Part shown: piece after piece, positions 26,402 to 34,571 of the stretch
Layout: each line of letters starts with the position of its first letter
How positions within the stretch are numbered: the first letter of the stretch is position 1
Source of the DNA: Flavobacteriales bacterium UBA7325
GTDB lineage: Bacteria > Bacteroidota > Bacteroidia > Flavobacteriales_D > Crocinitomicaceae
Assembly (NCBI GenBank): GCA_002471375.1
Contig: DKPV01000052.1
Span: 2,724 to 39,442, forward strand
Direction of reading: 5' to 3'
DNA: 36,719 bases
Made by a program: the position numbers and the translations under genes
Notes under the pieces: model-generated
The model's input: the letters and a program-made list of their open reading frames with translations, nothing else
Told to the model about the DNA's origin: nothing
The model's database searches: none

Positions 26402-27361
26402 GTGCCAACATCAACTAAAAACTGGATCATCTTAATCATTCTTGCCTGCGTATGGGGCAGTTCATTCATACTCATGAAAAAGGCAATGTTTACAAATTCA
26501 GGCATGCCAATATTTTCAGATGTTCAAGTTGGCGCTTTACGCATGGTTGTAGCAGGACTAGCTCTTCTCCCATTCGCCATCAAGGCAATTCGAAAAATCA
26601 ATAATTTACGTACGTTCCTGCTCCTCGCGACAGTTGGGCTATCTGGTAACTTCATACCTGCATTCCTTTTCACCTATGCAGAAACAGGTATATCATCTGG
26701 ATATGCGGGAATGATGAACAGTTTTACCCCAATCTTCGCAATAGTTATTGGAGTTGTCGTGTTCAAGGATCGCCTAACTAAAAATCAAACTACAGGCGTT
26801 TCAATAGGAACCGTTGGCGTTGTACTACTGATGCTTGCCGGACGGGATTTATCAGTCTCTGGCGACTGGTCGCATTTAGGAGCTCTAATTTTTGCTACAT
26901 TTTGCTACGGCACAAGTATAAATGTCATCAAGCATACATTGAAGGGTTTAAAAAGTCACGAAATAGCTTCGCTTGCATTTTTCATTGTATTATTACCGAG
27001 CGCCCTAATAGCTTGGCAATTTGGCGCAATGGACACATTCAAAACCAACCCACATGCACTTGAAGGATTCACTGCAATTGTAATATTGAGTGTTATAGGC
27101 ACAGCTGCAGCCCTTGTGCTGTTCAATAAACTAGTCGCTAATGCAACAATAGTATTCGCTAGTAGTGTTACCTATCTCATCCCGATTATAGCAGTGTTAA
27201 TTGGCCTCTATTTTGGAGAAACAATAAATTCGTTACAAGTTGGCGCTATGTTCATCGTGATCGGTGGTGTTTTCATTGCTAGCAGACATAAAAAAGCACG
27301 CGTAAAAAACGTAGTCAAGCCTGCTGATATCAGTGAAAATCAAGAAAAATTCGCTCAATAA
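26402..27361 (+). CDS. EamA-type (DMT superfamily) membrane transporter
   Basis: This is a ten-helix inner-membrane protein of the drug/metabolite transporter superfamily with two EamA repeats (roughly residues 5-135 and 150-285 from GTG 26402). The opening WIILIILACVWGSSFILMKKAM and the repeated G-x-x-x-A-x-x-x helices are typical. Substrates range from amino acids to nucleotides and cannot be predicted. A charged tail with KKARVKNVVK follows the last helix. The frame is open from TTG 26384, but a TAnnTTTG box at 26390-26397 makes GTG 26402 (319 residues) the better start. It is transcribed away from mraZ and shares no function with the dcw cluster. Confidence 0.88.
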   Translation: MPTSTKNWIILIILACVWGSSFILMKKAMFTNSGMPIFSDVQVGALRMVVAGLALLPFAIKAIRKINNLRTFLLLATVGLSGNFIPAFLFTYAETGISSGYAGMMNSFTPIFAIVIGVVVFKDRLTKNQTTGVSIGTVGVVLLMLAGRDLSVSGDWSHLGALIFATFCYGTSINVIKHTLKGLKSHEIASLAFFIVLLPSALIAWQFGAMDTFKTNPHALEGFTAIVILSVIGTAAALVLFNKLVANATIVFASSVTYLIPIIAVLIGLYFGETINSLQVGAMFIVIGGVFIASRHKKARVKNVVKPADISENQEKFAQ

Positions 27362-27382
27362 GTGAAATTCCTTGTATTCACG

Positions 27383-27412
27383 TTGGATTGTTGATAAAAA
27401 ACAATATCTTTG
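27383..27412 (+). promoter_or_regulatory. Promoter of rplU-rpmA
   Basis: TTG at 27383-27385 and TATCTTTG at 27405-27412, with a 19-nt spacer, match the Bacteroidota -33/-7 consensus. The start codon of rplU is 43 nt downstream, so the leader is about 40 nt and AT-rich. This is the clearest promoter in the window. Confidence 0.8.
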
Positions 27413-27455
27413 TCGTCCGAATTTTAATAAATAGAATACAAATAATTAAGCTATT

Positions 27456-27767
27456 ATGTACGCAATTGTAGAGATAGCAGGGCAGCAGTTTAAAGTGCAA
27501 AAAGACCAAAAGATCTTTGTACACCGTTTAGATGCTGAAGCAGGTAAGAAAGTAGATTTCGATAAAGTGCTTCTAGTTGATAACGATGGAAAAGTGACAC
27601 TTGGCGCCCCGGCTATAAAAGGTGCAAAAGTTACCGCGAAGGTAGATGAGCACGTCAAAGGAGACAAAGTAATCGTTTTTAAGAAAAAGCGAAGAAAAGG
27701 TTACAAAAAGAGAAACGGACATCGTCAGCAGTTTACTGCAATCACGATTAAGGAGATAAAAGCATAG
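27456..27767 (+). CDS. rplU: 50S ribosomal protein L21
   Basis: L21 binds 23S rRNA in the large subunit. The 103-residue protein shows the family start MYAIVEIAGQQFKVQKDQKI, a central VDFDKVLLV segment, and the basic tail VIVFKKKRRKGYKKRNGHRQ followed by FTAITIKEI. Length and motifs are standard. It has a strong promoter upstream and is followed 39 nt later by rpmA, the usual partner; a terminator closes the pair. Confidence 0.97.
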   Translation: MYAIVEIAGQQFKVQKDQKIFVHRLDAEAGKKVDFDKVLLVDNDGKVTLGAPAIKGAKVTAKVDEHVKGDKVIVFKKKRRKGYKKRNGHRQQFTAITIKEIKA

Positions 27768-27806
27768 TTTAACAATCCCGGAATAGTGGGATAAAAACAA
27801 ATCACA

Positions 27807-28076
27807 ATGGCACATAAAAAAGGAGCCGGTAGTTCTAAAAACGGTCGTGAATCAGAAAGTAAACGACTGGGAGTAAAAATCTTTGGAGGACAAGCTGCAA
27901 TCGCAGGAAACATCATCGTTCGTCAGAGAGGAACTCAACATCACCCAGGAACTAACGTTGGGATCGGTAAAGATCACACGTTATTTGCTTTGACTGATGG
28001 ATTAGTAGAATTCCGCAAAAAAAGAAATAATCGTTCATTTGTATCGGTAGTTCCATTTGAAACTGCAGAGGCTTAG
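27807..28076 (+). CDS. rpmA: 50S ribosomal protein L27
   Basis: L27 lies near the peptidyl transferase centre, with its N-terminus reaching toward the tRNAs. The 89-residue protein starts MAHKKGAGSSKNGRESESKRLGVK, directly with the mature N-terminus and without the cleavable extension known from Firmicutes. GNIIVRQRGTQHHPGTNVGIGKDHTLFAL is the family core. It is the second gene of the rplU-rpmA transcript, which ends at the hairpin at 28099-28130. Confidence 0.97.
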   Translation: MAHKKGAGSSKNGRESESKRLGVKIFGGQAAIAGNIIVRQRGTQHHPGTNVGIGKDHTLFALTDGLVEFRKKRNNRSFVSVVPFETAEA

Positions 28077-28098
28077 TCGAACGTCACATTATACAAAA

Positions 28099-28130
28099 GG
28101 GAGTTCCGAGCATCGGAATTCCCTTTTTTT
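28099..28130 (+). terminator. Rho-independent terminator after rpmA
   Basis: GGGAGTTCCGA (28099-28109) pairs with TCGGAATTCCC (28113-28123) over 11 bp with one G-U pair and a 3-nt loop, followed by seven Ts (28124-28130). Four As precede the stem, so it may also work in reverse, although no minus-strand gene is close. Confidence 0.9.
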
Positions 28131-28199
28131 ATGCACTAAACATTCATTCTCATGAAATCGAATTATTAAATTCGCAAGAGAAAACAGAAACACATCACC

Positions 28200-29471
28200 A
28201 TGCTCGAAATACAGGACATCAGAAAAGATAAAGGAGAACGAATAATAGAGGGTTTAAAAAAGCGTCATTTCGATGCCGAACCAATTGTTCAAGAAATACT
28301 TGATCTTGATAGTAAATGGAGAGAATCTAAAGGGAATTTAGAAGAGATTGCGGCTGAAATGAATCAAATTTCGAAGCAAATAGGACTTCTTTTTAGAGAA
28401 GGAAAACAAGAGGAGGCGAACGAAGCCAAAGCTATGACTGGTCAACTCAAATCTTCAGAAGCTGAACTCAAAGTTAAGGTTGATGAACTTGAAGCTACGA
28501 TTCAGGACTTGATGTACCTTCTACCAAACGTCCCAAACGAACTAGTAAAGGCTGGCAAAAGTGAACTCGACAACGAAACTACGGAAGAATTTGGCAATGC
28601 TCCATCTTTTGATTTTGACGCAATCCCACACTGGGAAATTGCAGCAAAGCATAACCTTATCGATTTCGAGCTAGGAGTGAAAATTACAGGTGCTGGCTTT
28701 CCGGTTTACAGAGGTAAAGGAGCTCAACTGCAACGTGCAATGATAAATTTCTTTTTAGCTGAAGCCGCGAAAGCTGGTTATGAGGAAGTAATTCCACCAT
28801 TATTCGTGAATGAAGATTCCGCCATTGCAACAGGTCAATTACCAGATAAGGAAGGGCAAATGTATCACGACGAACGTGATGATTTATACATGATTCCAAC
28901 TGCAGAGGTTCCGATAACGAACATGTACCGCAATGTGATTATTCCCAATGAAGACTTTTCTGTGAAACTAACCGGGTATACTCCTTGTTTCCGTCGTGAA
29001 GCGGGATCATATGGTTCTGATGTACGCGGACTGAATCGTCTCCATCAATTTGACAAAGTAGAGATCGTGAGAATCGAACACCCAAACAATACTGATGCTG
29101 CATTAGAGGAAATGATGAACCATGTCAAAGGTCTGCTAGAGAAGCTAGGACTCCAGTATCGAATCTTAAGATTATGTGGTGGCGACACTGGATTTACAGC
29201 TGCGATGACGTACGACTTCGAGGTGTATTCGGCCGCTCAAGATAAATGGCTAGAAGTTAGCTCAGTGTCTAGATTTGATACGTTCCAAGCCAACAGATTA
29301 AAGCTACGTTTTAAGAATGCAGATAAGAAAACAAAATTGTGTCACACTTTGAACGGATCTGCTTTGGCTTTACCAAGAATAGTTGCTGCGATGCTAGAGA
29401 ATCACCAGACAAAAGATGGCGTTACAATCCCAGAATGCCTTCATCCATATACAGGATTTAAGAGTATTTAA
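28200..29471 (+). CDS. serS: Serine--tRNA ligase
   Basis: SerRS charges tRNA-Ser and also tRNA-Sec where present. The 423-residue protein has the N-terminal antiparallel coiled coil that grips the long variable arm (about 1-110, rich in Glu and Lys), then the class II catalytic core. The latter includes TAEVPITN (about 234-241), motif 2 FRREAGSYGSDVRGL (264-278) and motif 3 LNGSALALPRIVAAMLENHQ (384-403). All are standard. It lies 69 nt after the rpmA terminator, so it should have its own promoter, but I see no clear TAnnTTTG box there. Confidence 0.97.
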   Translation: MLEIQDIRKDKGERIIEGLKKRHFDAEPIVQEILDLDSKWRESKGNLEEIAAEMNQISKQIGLLFREGKQEEANEAKAMTGQLKSSEAELKVKVDELEATIQDLMYLLPNVPNELVKAGKSELDNETTEEFGNAPSFDFDAIPHWEIAAKHNLIDFELGVKITGAGFPVYRGKGAQLQRAMINFFLAEAAKAGYEEVIPPLFVNEDSAIATGQLPDKEGQMYHDERDDLYMIPTAEVPITNMYRNVIIPNEDFSVKLTGYTPCFRREAGSYGSDVRGLNRLHQFDKVEIVRIEHPNNTDAALEEMMNHVKGLLEKLGLQYRILRLCGGDTGFTAAMTYDFEVYSAAQDKWLEVSSVSRFDTFQANRLKLRFKNADKKTKLCHTLNGSALALPRIVAAMLENHQTKDGVTIPECLHPYTGFKSI

Positions 29472-29539
29472 AAGTCTGGGTTATTTAACAACTTAAAAGA
29501 AACCTTTTAAAATTAATTGCGATCCTAATTGGTGTTGTA

Positions 29540-30136
29540 ATGCTTGTTACCAGTTGTTCAATGCATGAAGAAATTCATTTTAACCAGGATTGGTCTGGAA
29601 CTATAAAGTATACATTCGACTTGACAGAAATGGCAGAGACGATGGGAGAAGAAGGGTTCGAGAGTCTGATGGATGACGATTTAACTCAGAAGCTCAAAGA
29701 ACCTGAGGACATGCATGCAGTTAGTTACGTAATTATTGATGAAGATCTAAAGAAGGGCTTATGTGTTTTTGGATATGACTTTGAGAACGTAGAGGTGTTA
29801 AATGCGACAATGAGTGACTCTAACCCATTATCTTCAGCGGCTCCTAACGGGGAAGTCTTTGACTATTTCGTTTTGAAAGGAAAGAAACTATTTTTCCAAA
29901 TTCCCCCAATGAACGAGGGAGAAGAGAGATCTGAGGAAGAAGAATCAATGATGATGATGGCGGATATGCTTCATGTGAAGTTTACTTTATTCTTCGATAG
30001 ACAAATCAAAAAAGTAAAAGAAAAAACCTCATTAGAAGAAATTGATATTTACGACAGAAACGTAACATGGGAGCCCGATACTGGTGATTTAATGTATACA
30101 TCTGAGCCACAAGGGTTCGTTGTAATTGTGAAATAA
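29540..30136 (+). CDS. Lipoprotein of unknown function (start unclear)
   Basis: I do not recognise the family. The first ATG in frame is 29540, but the frame upstream to TAA 29486 encodes a good lipoprotein signal: LKRNLLKLIAILIGVVML followed by the lipobox VTSC with Cys at 29555-29557. Starting at 29540 would leave no usable signal, so translation probably begins near CTT 29492 (Lys-Arg follows), or the ATG has been lost. The mature part is acidic and mostly beta-predicted, with a Glu/Met-rich stretch (EGEERSEEEESMMMMADM) about two thirds along. It could be an outer-membrane or periplasmic anchored protein. It lies between serS and an OmpA-like gene. Confidence 0.65.
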   Translation: MLVTSCSMHEEIHFNQDWSGTIKYTFDLTEMAETMGEEGFESLMDDDLTQKLKEPEDMHAVSYVIIDEDLKKGLCVFGYDFENVEVLNATMSDSNPLSSAAPNGEVFDYFVLKGKKLFFQIPPMNEGEERSEEEESMMMMADMLHVKFTLFFDRQIKKVKEKTSLEEIDIYDRNVTWEPDTGDLMYTSEPQGFVVIVK

Positions 30137-30188
30137 TTCTTGAACATTCATTTATTGTAACATTGATCCAATTTTTCGTTTAGCTAGT

Positions 30189-31001
30189 ATGAAAATACTC
30201 TTATCACTCTCAATATTCTTCTTCGCGCACTACGGGATTTCACAGGAAAAATTAATCTCTGTGTATTATGATGTCGCCTCGCATACTTTATCAAAGGATC
30301 AAATTGAGAAGCTGACTCCGCTCTTGCATCCTCAAGTTGGTGAAGCTGTTCTGCTAAAGGTGGAAAGCTTCACAGACTATTCTGGCTCGAAGAGTTACAA
30401 TAAACAATTGTCAGAACGGAGAACAAAATCTGTTCTTGATATCCTGGATAACCTGGGCGACTCGAAAGAAATCATAAACAATGGTGAAGAATATATTGCC
30501 GAAGACTACACCGCTTCCCAGTATCGTCGCGTCGATATCTATTATGATATTTGGATTGAAGAGCAGGCTATGGATGCAGTTTCACATCCTGTTCAAGTTA
30601 CGCGTGAAACTGTATCTACTGGACTTCGTGATGATTTCAAAGAATTTATAAGTGACCCTGACGCGGAAGAGATGACAATCGTTCTTGACATATTATTCCA
30701 TGGCAACTCAGATGCATTCATTAACCCCGACGATCCCGATCTTTGGGCGCTATTCTACGCACTTCGAGGTAATGAAACGATGTCGGTTAATATTCGCGGT
30801 CACGTATGCTGCGGTTCAAACATGCCACTATCTACAAGCAGAGCATATGCAGTATATAATTTCTTAAAAGATCGCGGAGTTTCTCCTGATCGAATGAAAT
30901 TCAAGGGCTACGACAACACTATTCCTGCAGTAACGCCGGAATTAACTGAATACGATAGAGCTAAAAATCGAAGAGTCGATGTTGTATTCAAAAAGCAATA
31001 G
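30189..31001 (+). CDS. Exported protein with two OmpA-like domains
   Basis: OmpA-like domains bind peptidoglycan non-covalently in the periplasm. The 270-residue product has a signal peptide (about 1-19) and then two such domains. The first spans about 22-120 (YNKQLSERRTKSVLDIL and YRRVDIYYD). The second spans about 163-270, with LSTSRAYAVYNFLKDRG (214-230), MKFKGYDNTIPAV and the closing AKNRRVDVVF. The second domain keeps the NRR signature; the first has YRR in its place and lacks some of the usual core. There is no beta-barrel and no lipobox, so it may be a soluble periplasmic or weakly anchored wall-binding protein. Confidence 0.75.
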   Translation: MKILLSLSIFFFAHYGISQEKLISVYYDVASHTLSKDQIEKLTPLLHPQVGEAVLLKVESFTDYSGSKSYNKQLSERRTKSVLDILDNLGDSKEIINNGEEYIAEDYTASQYRRVDIYYDIWIEEQAMDAVSHPVQVTRETVSTGLRDDFKEFISDPDAEEMTIVLDILFHGNSDAFINPDDPDLWALFYALRGNETMSVNIRGHVCCGSNMPLSTSRAYAVYNFLKDRGVSPDRMKFKGYDNTIPAVTPELTEYDRAKNRRVDVVFKKQ

Positions 31002-31108
31002 CCACAGCGATAAAGCTGTCTAAAGCCAAATATTTTCGCGCAATTAACGTTTATTCTAATCTATGCTTAGGAACTTTATTATTTTTACTTAAAAACATCG
31101 TTGCACGC

Positions 31109-31654
31109 ATGAGAATACTCTTTGTCCTATTAATTGGCAGCCTTTTGACCTCTTGTGTCGATCTTGAAAAATCGGCTCAAACAGAAAAAATAGAGGCAAT
31201 GAACACTACACTCGATAGTATTGAAAATGTCTTGAACGAAAACGTGTTCGATTCTTTATCCTCCATTCAAGTCAATTCATATGATGTTGAGTCGCGCATT
31301 AAGAAGCATTATGTCTCTGATACTATCAATATCGAGCTAGGAAGAAAAATGGACGCGTTCAAAAAAATGAGAAAGAGCCTTGCTCCGTTAGGAAAAGCGA
31401 GACGCGCAATTGAATCCGGAATTGAGGAGGAACGAATAAGTTTAAAAGAACTTCTAAGTGACATTGAAGGTAGTAATGGAGAACGAGCTAAGTACGATGA
31501 GAATATCCTTTACGAAAAAGCAAAAGTAAATCAACTGGTAGCTCTATTGACAGACTATGTTCTAACGAAAGCGAGTGCAAGTGATACCTATGAACAGCAT
31601 TATGAGGATTTAAACGAGTTCTCACTTAATCTTCTTCCAAAGAATCAGGAATAA
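31109..31654 (+). CDS. Coiled-coil lipoprotein of unknown function
   Basis: This 181-residue protein has a clean lipoprotein signal (MRILFVLLIGSLLTSC, Cys16) and a mature part that is almost all charged helix, with long heptad-like stretches (about 20-60 and 75-150). No conserved domain is recognised. The next gene, encoding an exported TPR protein, starts 12 nt after its stop, so the two are probably co-transcribed and may act together at the envelope. Anchoring to the inner or outer membrane cannot be decided from the Val-Asp after Cys16. Confidence 0.7.
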   Translation: MRILFVLLIGSLLTSCVDLEKSAQTEKIEAMNTTLDSIENVLNENVFDSLSSIQVNSYDVESRIKKHYVSDTINIELGRKMDAFKKMRKSLAPLGKARRAIESGIEEERISLKELLSDIEGSNGERAKYDENILYEKAKVNQLVALLTDYVLTKASASDTYEQHYEDLNEFSLNLLPKNQE

Positions 31655-31666
31655 TTTTTACAGGTT

Positions 31667-33526
31667 ATGGATTTTATGCGGATATATCTTATTCTTATTG
31701 TAGCTTGCTTTTCAGTCAATCTAGCCGTTGCTCAGGATGGCGGATCTGATCAACAGCTAGCTCAGCATTACTACGCGAATGGCGAATTTGACAAGGCTCT
31801 TGTCTACTACGACCGATTATTCTCAAAAACACCTTCTAAATATAATTTCACTCGTTTCACTGAGTGTTTAGTGCAAACAGGAGATGTTAAACGAGCAGAG
31901 AAAACTTACAAAAGACAAGTAAGTCGAAACTCACAAGATCAGGAGTATAAGATCCTATTTGCGATATTTTACGAGGACCAAGGACAACAAAACAAAGCCG
32001 AGGGCATTTATCAAGGGCTGATTGAAGATTTAAATCCAAGTTCAATTAGCGTTGTTCAACTTTACAATGCATTTAAAGGACAGAGTAAAATGGAAATGGC
32101 GTTTCAAACGCTGGAGAAGGGTCGTAAACTTTTAAAGAAGACCTATCCACTTAATCACTACTTTGCTGAATTCTACGCTTTCAAAGGGGAAACACAAAAG
32201 ATGATGGATGAGTATCTCGACCTCATCGATTATCATAGCTCCTATGCAAGGGATCTTAAACGAATCCTCGCAACCAAGATTGATTTCTCGGAAGAAGATT
32301 CAAAAGAATACCGAATTTTGAAGAATGCATTAATCGAGCGAACACAGAAAAACCCAAATAATACACATTACGCGGATATGTTGACCTGGCTATTTATTCA
32401 GCGTCAAAATTTCTCCGCTGCCTTTGTACATGTGAAAGCACTCGACAAGCGAACTCAAGCAGGCGGTCGAAACGTATTTGAACTAGGGAAAATCTGCCTA
32501 GAAAACAAAGATTATCGGACTGCGAAAAAGTGCTTTCAGCACATCGTCGATGGTGGTGAAGCTGAACCTTATTACTTGCGAGCACAAAATGCAGTGCTTA
32601 ATGTTCGATTCCTTCAGGTTACTACACTTCGAAATTACAGTCAGGAAGAAGTTACCGAAACAATCACGGCTTATGAAGAAGCATTAGATAGAGTTGGAAG
32701 TTCGGCTGCTTCCCTACCTCTAATTCTAGAAAAAACGTATATCCAAGCCTTCTATGCAAACAATGCAAGTCAGGCAATACTTGAATTAGAGGAAGCTCTT
32801 GAAATTCCGCGCATATCAGCAATACAGAAAGCTAAAATTAAAATGCAACTCGCTGACATAAGAGTTTTACACGGAGATATATGGGATGCCGCCTTAATGT
32901 ACAGTCAAGTTGATAAAGATTTCAAGTTTGAGACCATCGGACATAAAGCAAAATTTAAGAATGCGCGAATTTTCTATTATGATGGTGAATTCGACTATGC
33001 GCAATCTCAATTAGATGTTTTGAAACAATCAACTTCAAAACTCATCGCAAATGACGCACTCAAACTATCCCTTCTGATAACCGATAATTTTGGACTGGAC
33101 AGTAACTATACTGCAATGACCTGGTTTGCGAATGCGGACTTATTGATTGAGCAACATCAGTATAATGCTGCCTATTCATTATTCGATAGTATCATTGAGA
33201 ACTTTCCTGCACATGCATTGGGTGACGAAATACTATTGAAAAAAGCGCACTCACTTCAACTTCGCGGAGAATGGTCGAAATCGGTAGAAGTATTAGAGGA
33301 GTTATTGAAATTTCATGCCACTGATATCTTGGCAGATGACGCGCTGTTTCAATTAGGAGACATTTATGAGAACAACTTATTAAATCCTGATAAAGCAAAA
33401 GGCTATTATCGTGAACTTCTATTCAACCACAAAGGAAGCTTATACACAGTGGAAGCAAGAAAACGCTTTCAAAAATTACGTGGTGAAGGCGGGCCACTTA
33501 TCGATGAAACAATCGACAACCCATAA
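31667..33526 (+). CDS. Exported tetratricopeptide-repeat protein
   Basis: This 619-residue protein has a signal peptide (about 1-22, ending LAVAQ) and successive TPR-like helix pairs over almost the whole length. Examples are AQHYYANGEFDKALVYYDRLF near the start, and LQLRGEWSKSVEVLEELLKFHATDILADDALFQLGDIYEN and AKGYYRELLFNHKGSLYTVEARKRFQKL near the end. TPR arrays bind other proteins; the partner is unknown. The tail resembles periplasmic proteins that use TPRs as scaffolds in Bacteroidota. The ATG at 31676 (Met4) is an alternative start that gives a tidier signal peptide. It is coupled to the coiled-coil lipoprotein upstream. Confidence 0.78.
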   Translation: MDFMRIYLILIVACFSVNLAVAQDGGSDQQLAQHYYANGEFDKALVYYDRLFSKTPSKYNFTRFTECLVQTGDVKRAEKTYKRQVSRNSQDQEYKILFAIFYEDQGQQNKAEGIYQGLIEDLNPSSISVVQLYNAFKGQSKMEMAFQTLEKGRKLLKKTYPLNHYFAEFYAFKGETQKMMDEYLDLIDYHSSYARDLKRILATKIDFSEEDSKEYRILKNALIERTQKNPNNTHYADMLTWLFIQRQNFSAAFVHVKALDKRTQAGGRNVFELGKICLENKDYRTAKKCFQHIVDGGEAEPYYLRAQNAVLNVRFLQVTTLRNYSQEEVTETITAYEEALDRVGSSAASLPLILEKTYIQAFYANNASQAILELEEALEIPRISAIQKAKIKMQLADIRVLHGDIWDAALMYSQVDKDFKFETIGHKAKFKNARIFYYDGEFDYAQSQLDVLKQSTSKLIANDALKLSLLITDNFGLDSNYTAMTWFANADLLIEQHQYNAAYSLFDSIIENFPAHALGDEILLKKAHSLQLRGEWSKSVEVLEELLKFHATDILADDALFQLGDIYENNLLNPDKAKGYYRELLFNHKGSLYTVEARKRFQKLRGEGGPLIDETIDNP

Positions 33527-33597
33527 TCAATTTAGTAGCTTCTTTAACATTCTTTAAGGAGTTCCCCGTAAGGAATTTGATTTAAAGCCGATCTCAT

Positions 33598-34254
33598 ATG
33601 AAAAAGAAAAGTATGTATAGATTACTCAGTGTTTTCGTTTTAGGTTTTGCACTTTATTCATGTGCTGGGACTGAACTCAATTCTAATCGAACGGAGAAAG
33701 AAGAAATGACAAAGGTTGACCTTGAGGGTGCTCAAGTAGCCTATTTCGCTAGTGGATGTTTTTGGTGCGTTGAAGCCGTATTCGAATCTGTAGAAGGTGT
33801 TCATGAAGCCGTTTCAGGTTACTCAGGAGGAAATACAAAGAATCCCACTTACGAAGAGATCTGTAGAGGTCAGAGCGGGCATGCCGAAACTGTGAAAGTC
33901 TATTATGACTCTAGTATTGTTAGTTATCAAACCTTGGTCGATGTTTTCTTTAACTCCCATGATCCAACGACTCTAAATCGTCAAGGTCCAGATGCAGGAA
34001 CACAATATCGATCAGCCATTTTTTATCAGACTGATACAGAAAAGAAAATTGCGAAGTCTACGATCAAATCATTATTAGCATCGAAAACTTTTTCAAATAT
34101 CACAACAGAGGTATCAAAACTCGATATCTTTTATGATGCGGAAGACTACCATCAAGATTACGAAAGAAACAATCCAAATCAACCCTATGTGCGATCTGTT
34201 TCCATTCCGAGATTAAATGAATTTAAAGCGAAAATGCCTGAGGTATTGAAGTAA
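33598..34254 (+). CDS. msrA: Peptide methionine sulfoxide reductase A, lipoprotein form
   Basis: MsrA reduces the S-epimer of methionine sulfoxide in proteins. The 218-residue product has the catalytic motif SGCFWCVEAVF with the nucleophilic Cys54, then GYSGGNTKNPTYEEIC, HAETVKVYYD, FFNSHDPTTLNRQGPDAGTQYRSAIFY and a Tyr-rich end (AEDYHQDY), all typical. An N-terminal lipoprotein signal (RLLSVFVLGFALYSC, Cys22) would place the enzyme at the cell envelope, unlike the cytosolic E. coli form. Reducing power would then have to come from a periplasmic thioredoxin-like system. It is monocistronic, with short gaps on both sides. Confidence 0.93.
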   Translation: MKKKSMYRLLSVFVLGFALYSCAGTELNSNRTEKEEMTKVDLEGAQVAYFASGCFWCVEAVFESVEGVHEAVSGYSGGNTKNPTYEEICRGQSGHAETVKVYYDSSIVSYQTLVDVFFNSHDPTTLNRQGPDAGTQYRSAIFYQTDTEKKIAKSTIKSLLASKTFSNITTEVSKLDIFYDAEDYHQDYERNNPNQPYVRSVSIPRLNEFKAKMPEVLK

Positions 34255-34288
34255 ATTAATACCTCCCTGGTAGACTAACTAATCAAGG

Positions 34289-34570
34289 ATGGCAAACTTT
34301 CTCTCAATTTTACTTGGCATATATGCAATTGCATTCCTTGCACGAGTGATCTACCTGTGGATTCTACTTCTGAAACATAACAAGAAAATGCGAAAGAAAT
34401 ATCCTGTATCCATCTGGAAGCTCCCATCAACGAACCTAGCTTTAATGAATGACTAGGATAAAAAGGCTACCAAAATACTATACTGGAAGTATGCGCTCAA
34501 CATCATTCTTGGAATGATAATTCTCATAGTCTCAGGCGCTCTTTTGGATACCTATCTAAAGTCTCTTTAA
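34289..34570 (+). pseudogene. Small two-helix membrane protein interrupted by TAG
   Basis: This gene is not recognised. ATG 34289 opens a 55-codon frame with one membrane helix (MANFLSILLGIYAIAFLA) and a basic loop (KHNKKMRKKYPV), stopping at TAG 34454-34456. The same frame continues for 37 more codons, encoding a second helix (YALNIILGMIILIVSGALL), to TAA 34568-34570. Ignoring the TAG, a 93-residue protein with two helices and a positive loop between them results. The coherent design on both sides suggests one gene with a nonsense change, sequence error or readthrough. The first part alone (34289-34456) could still be translated. Confidence 0.5.
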
Positions 34571-34571
34571 A

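Noticed and set aside
33560..33577. Hairpin between the TPR gene and msrA as a terminator
   Set aside because: A 6-bp stem with one G-U pair and no T-run; too weak to call.
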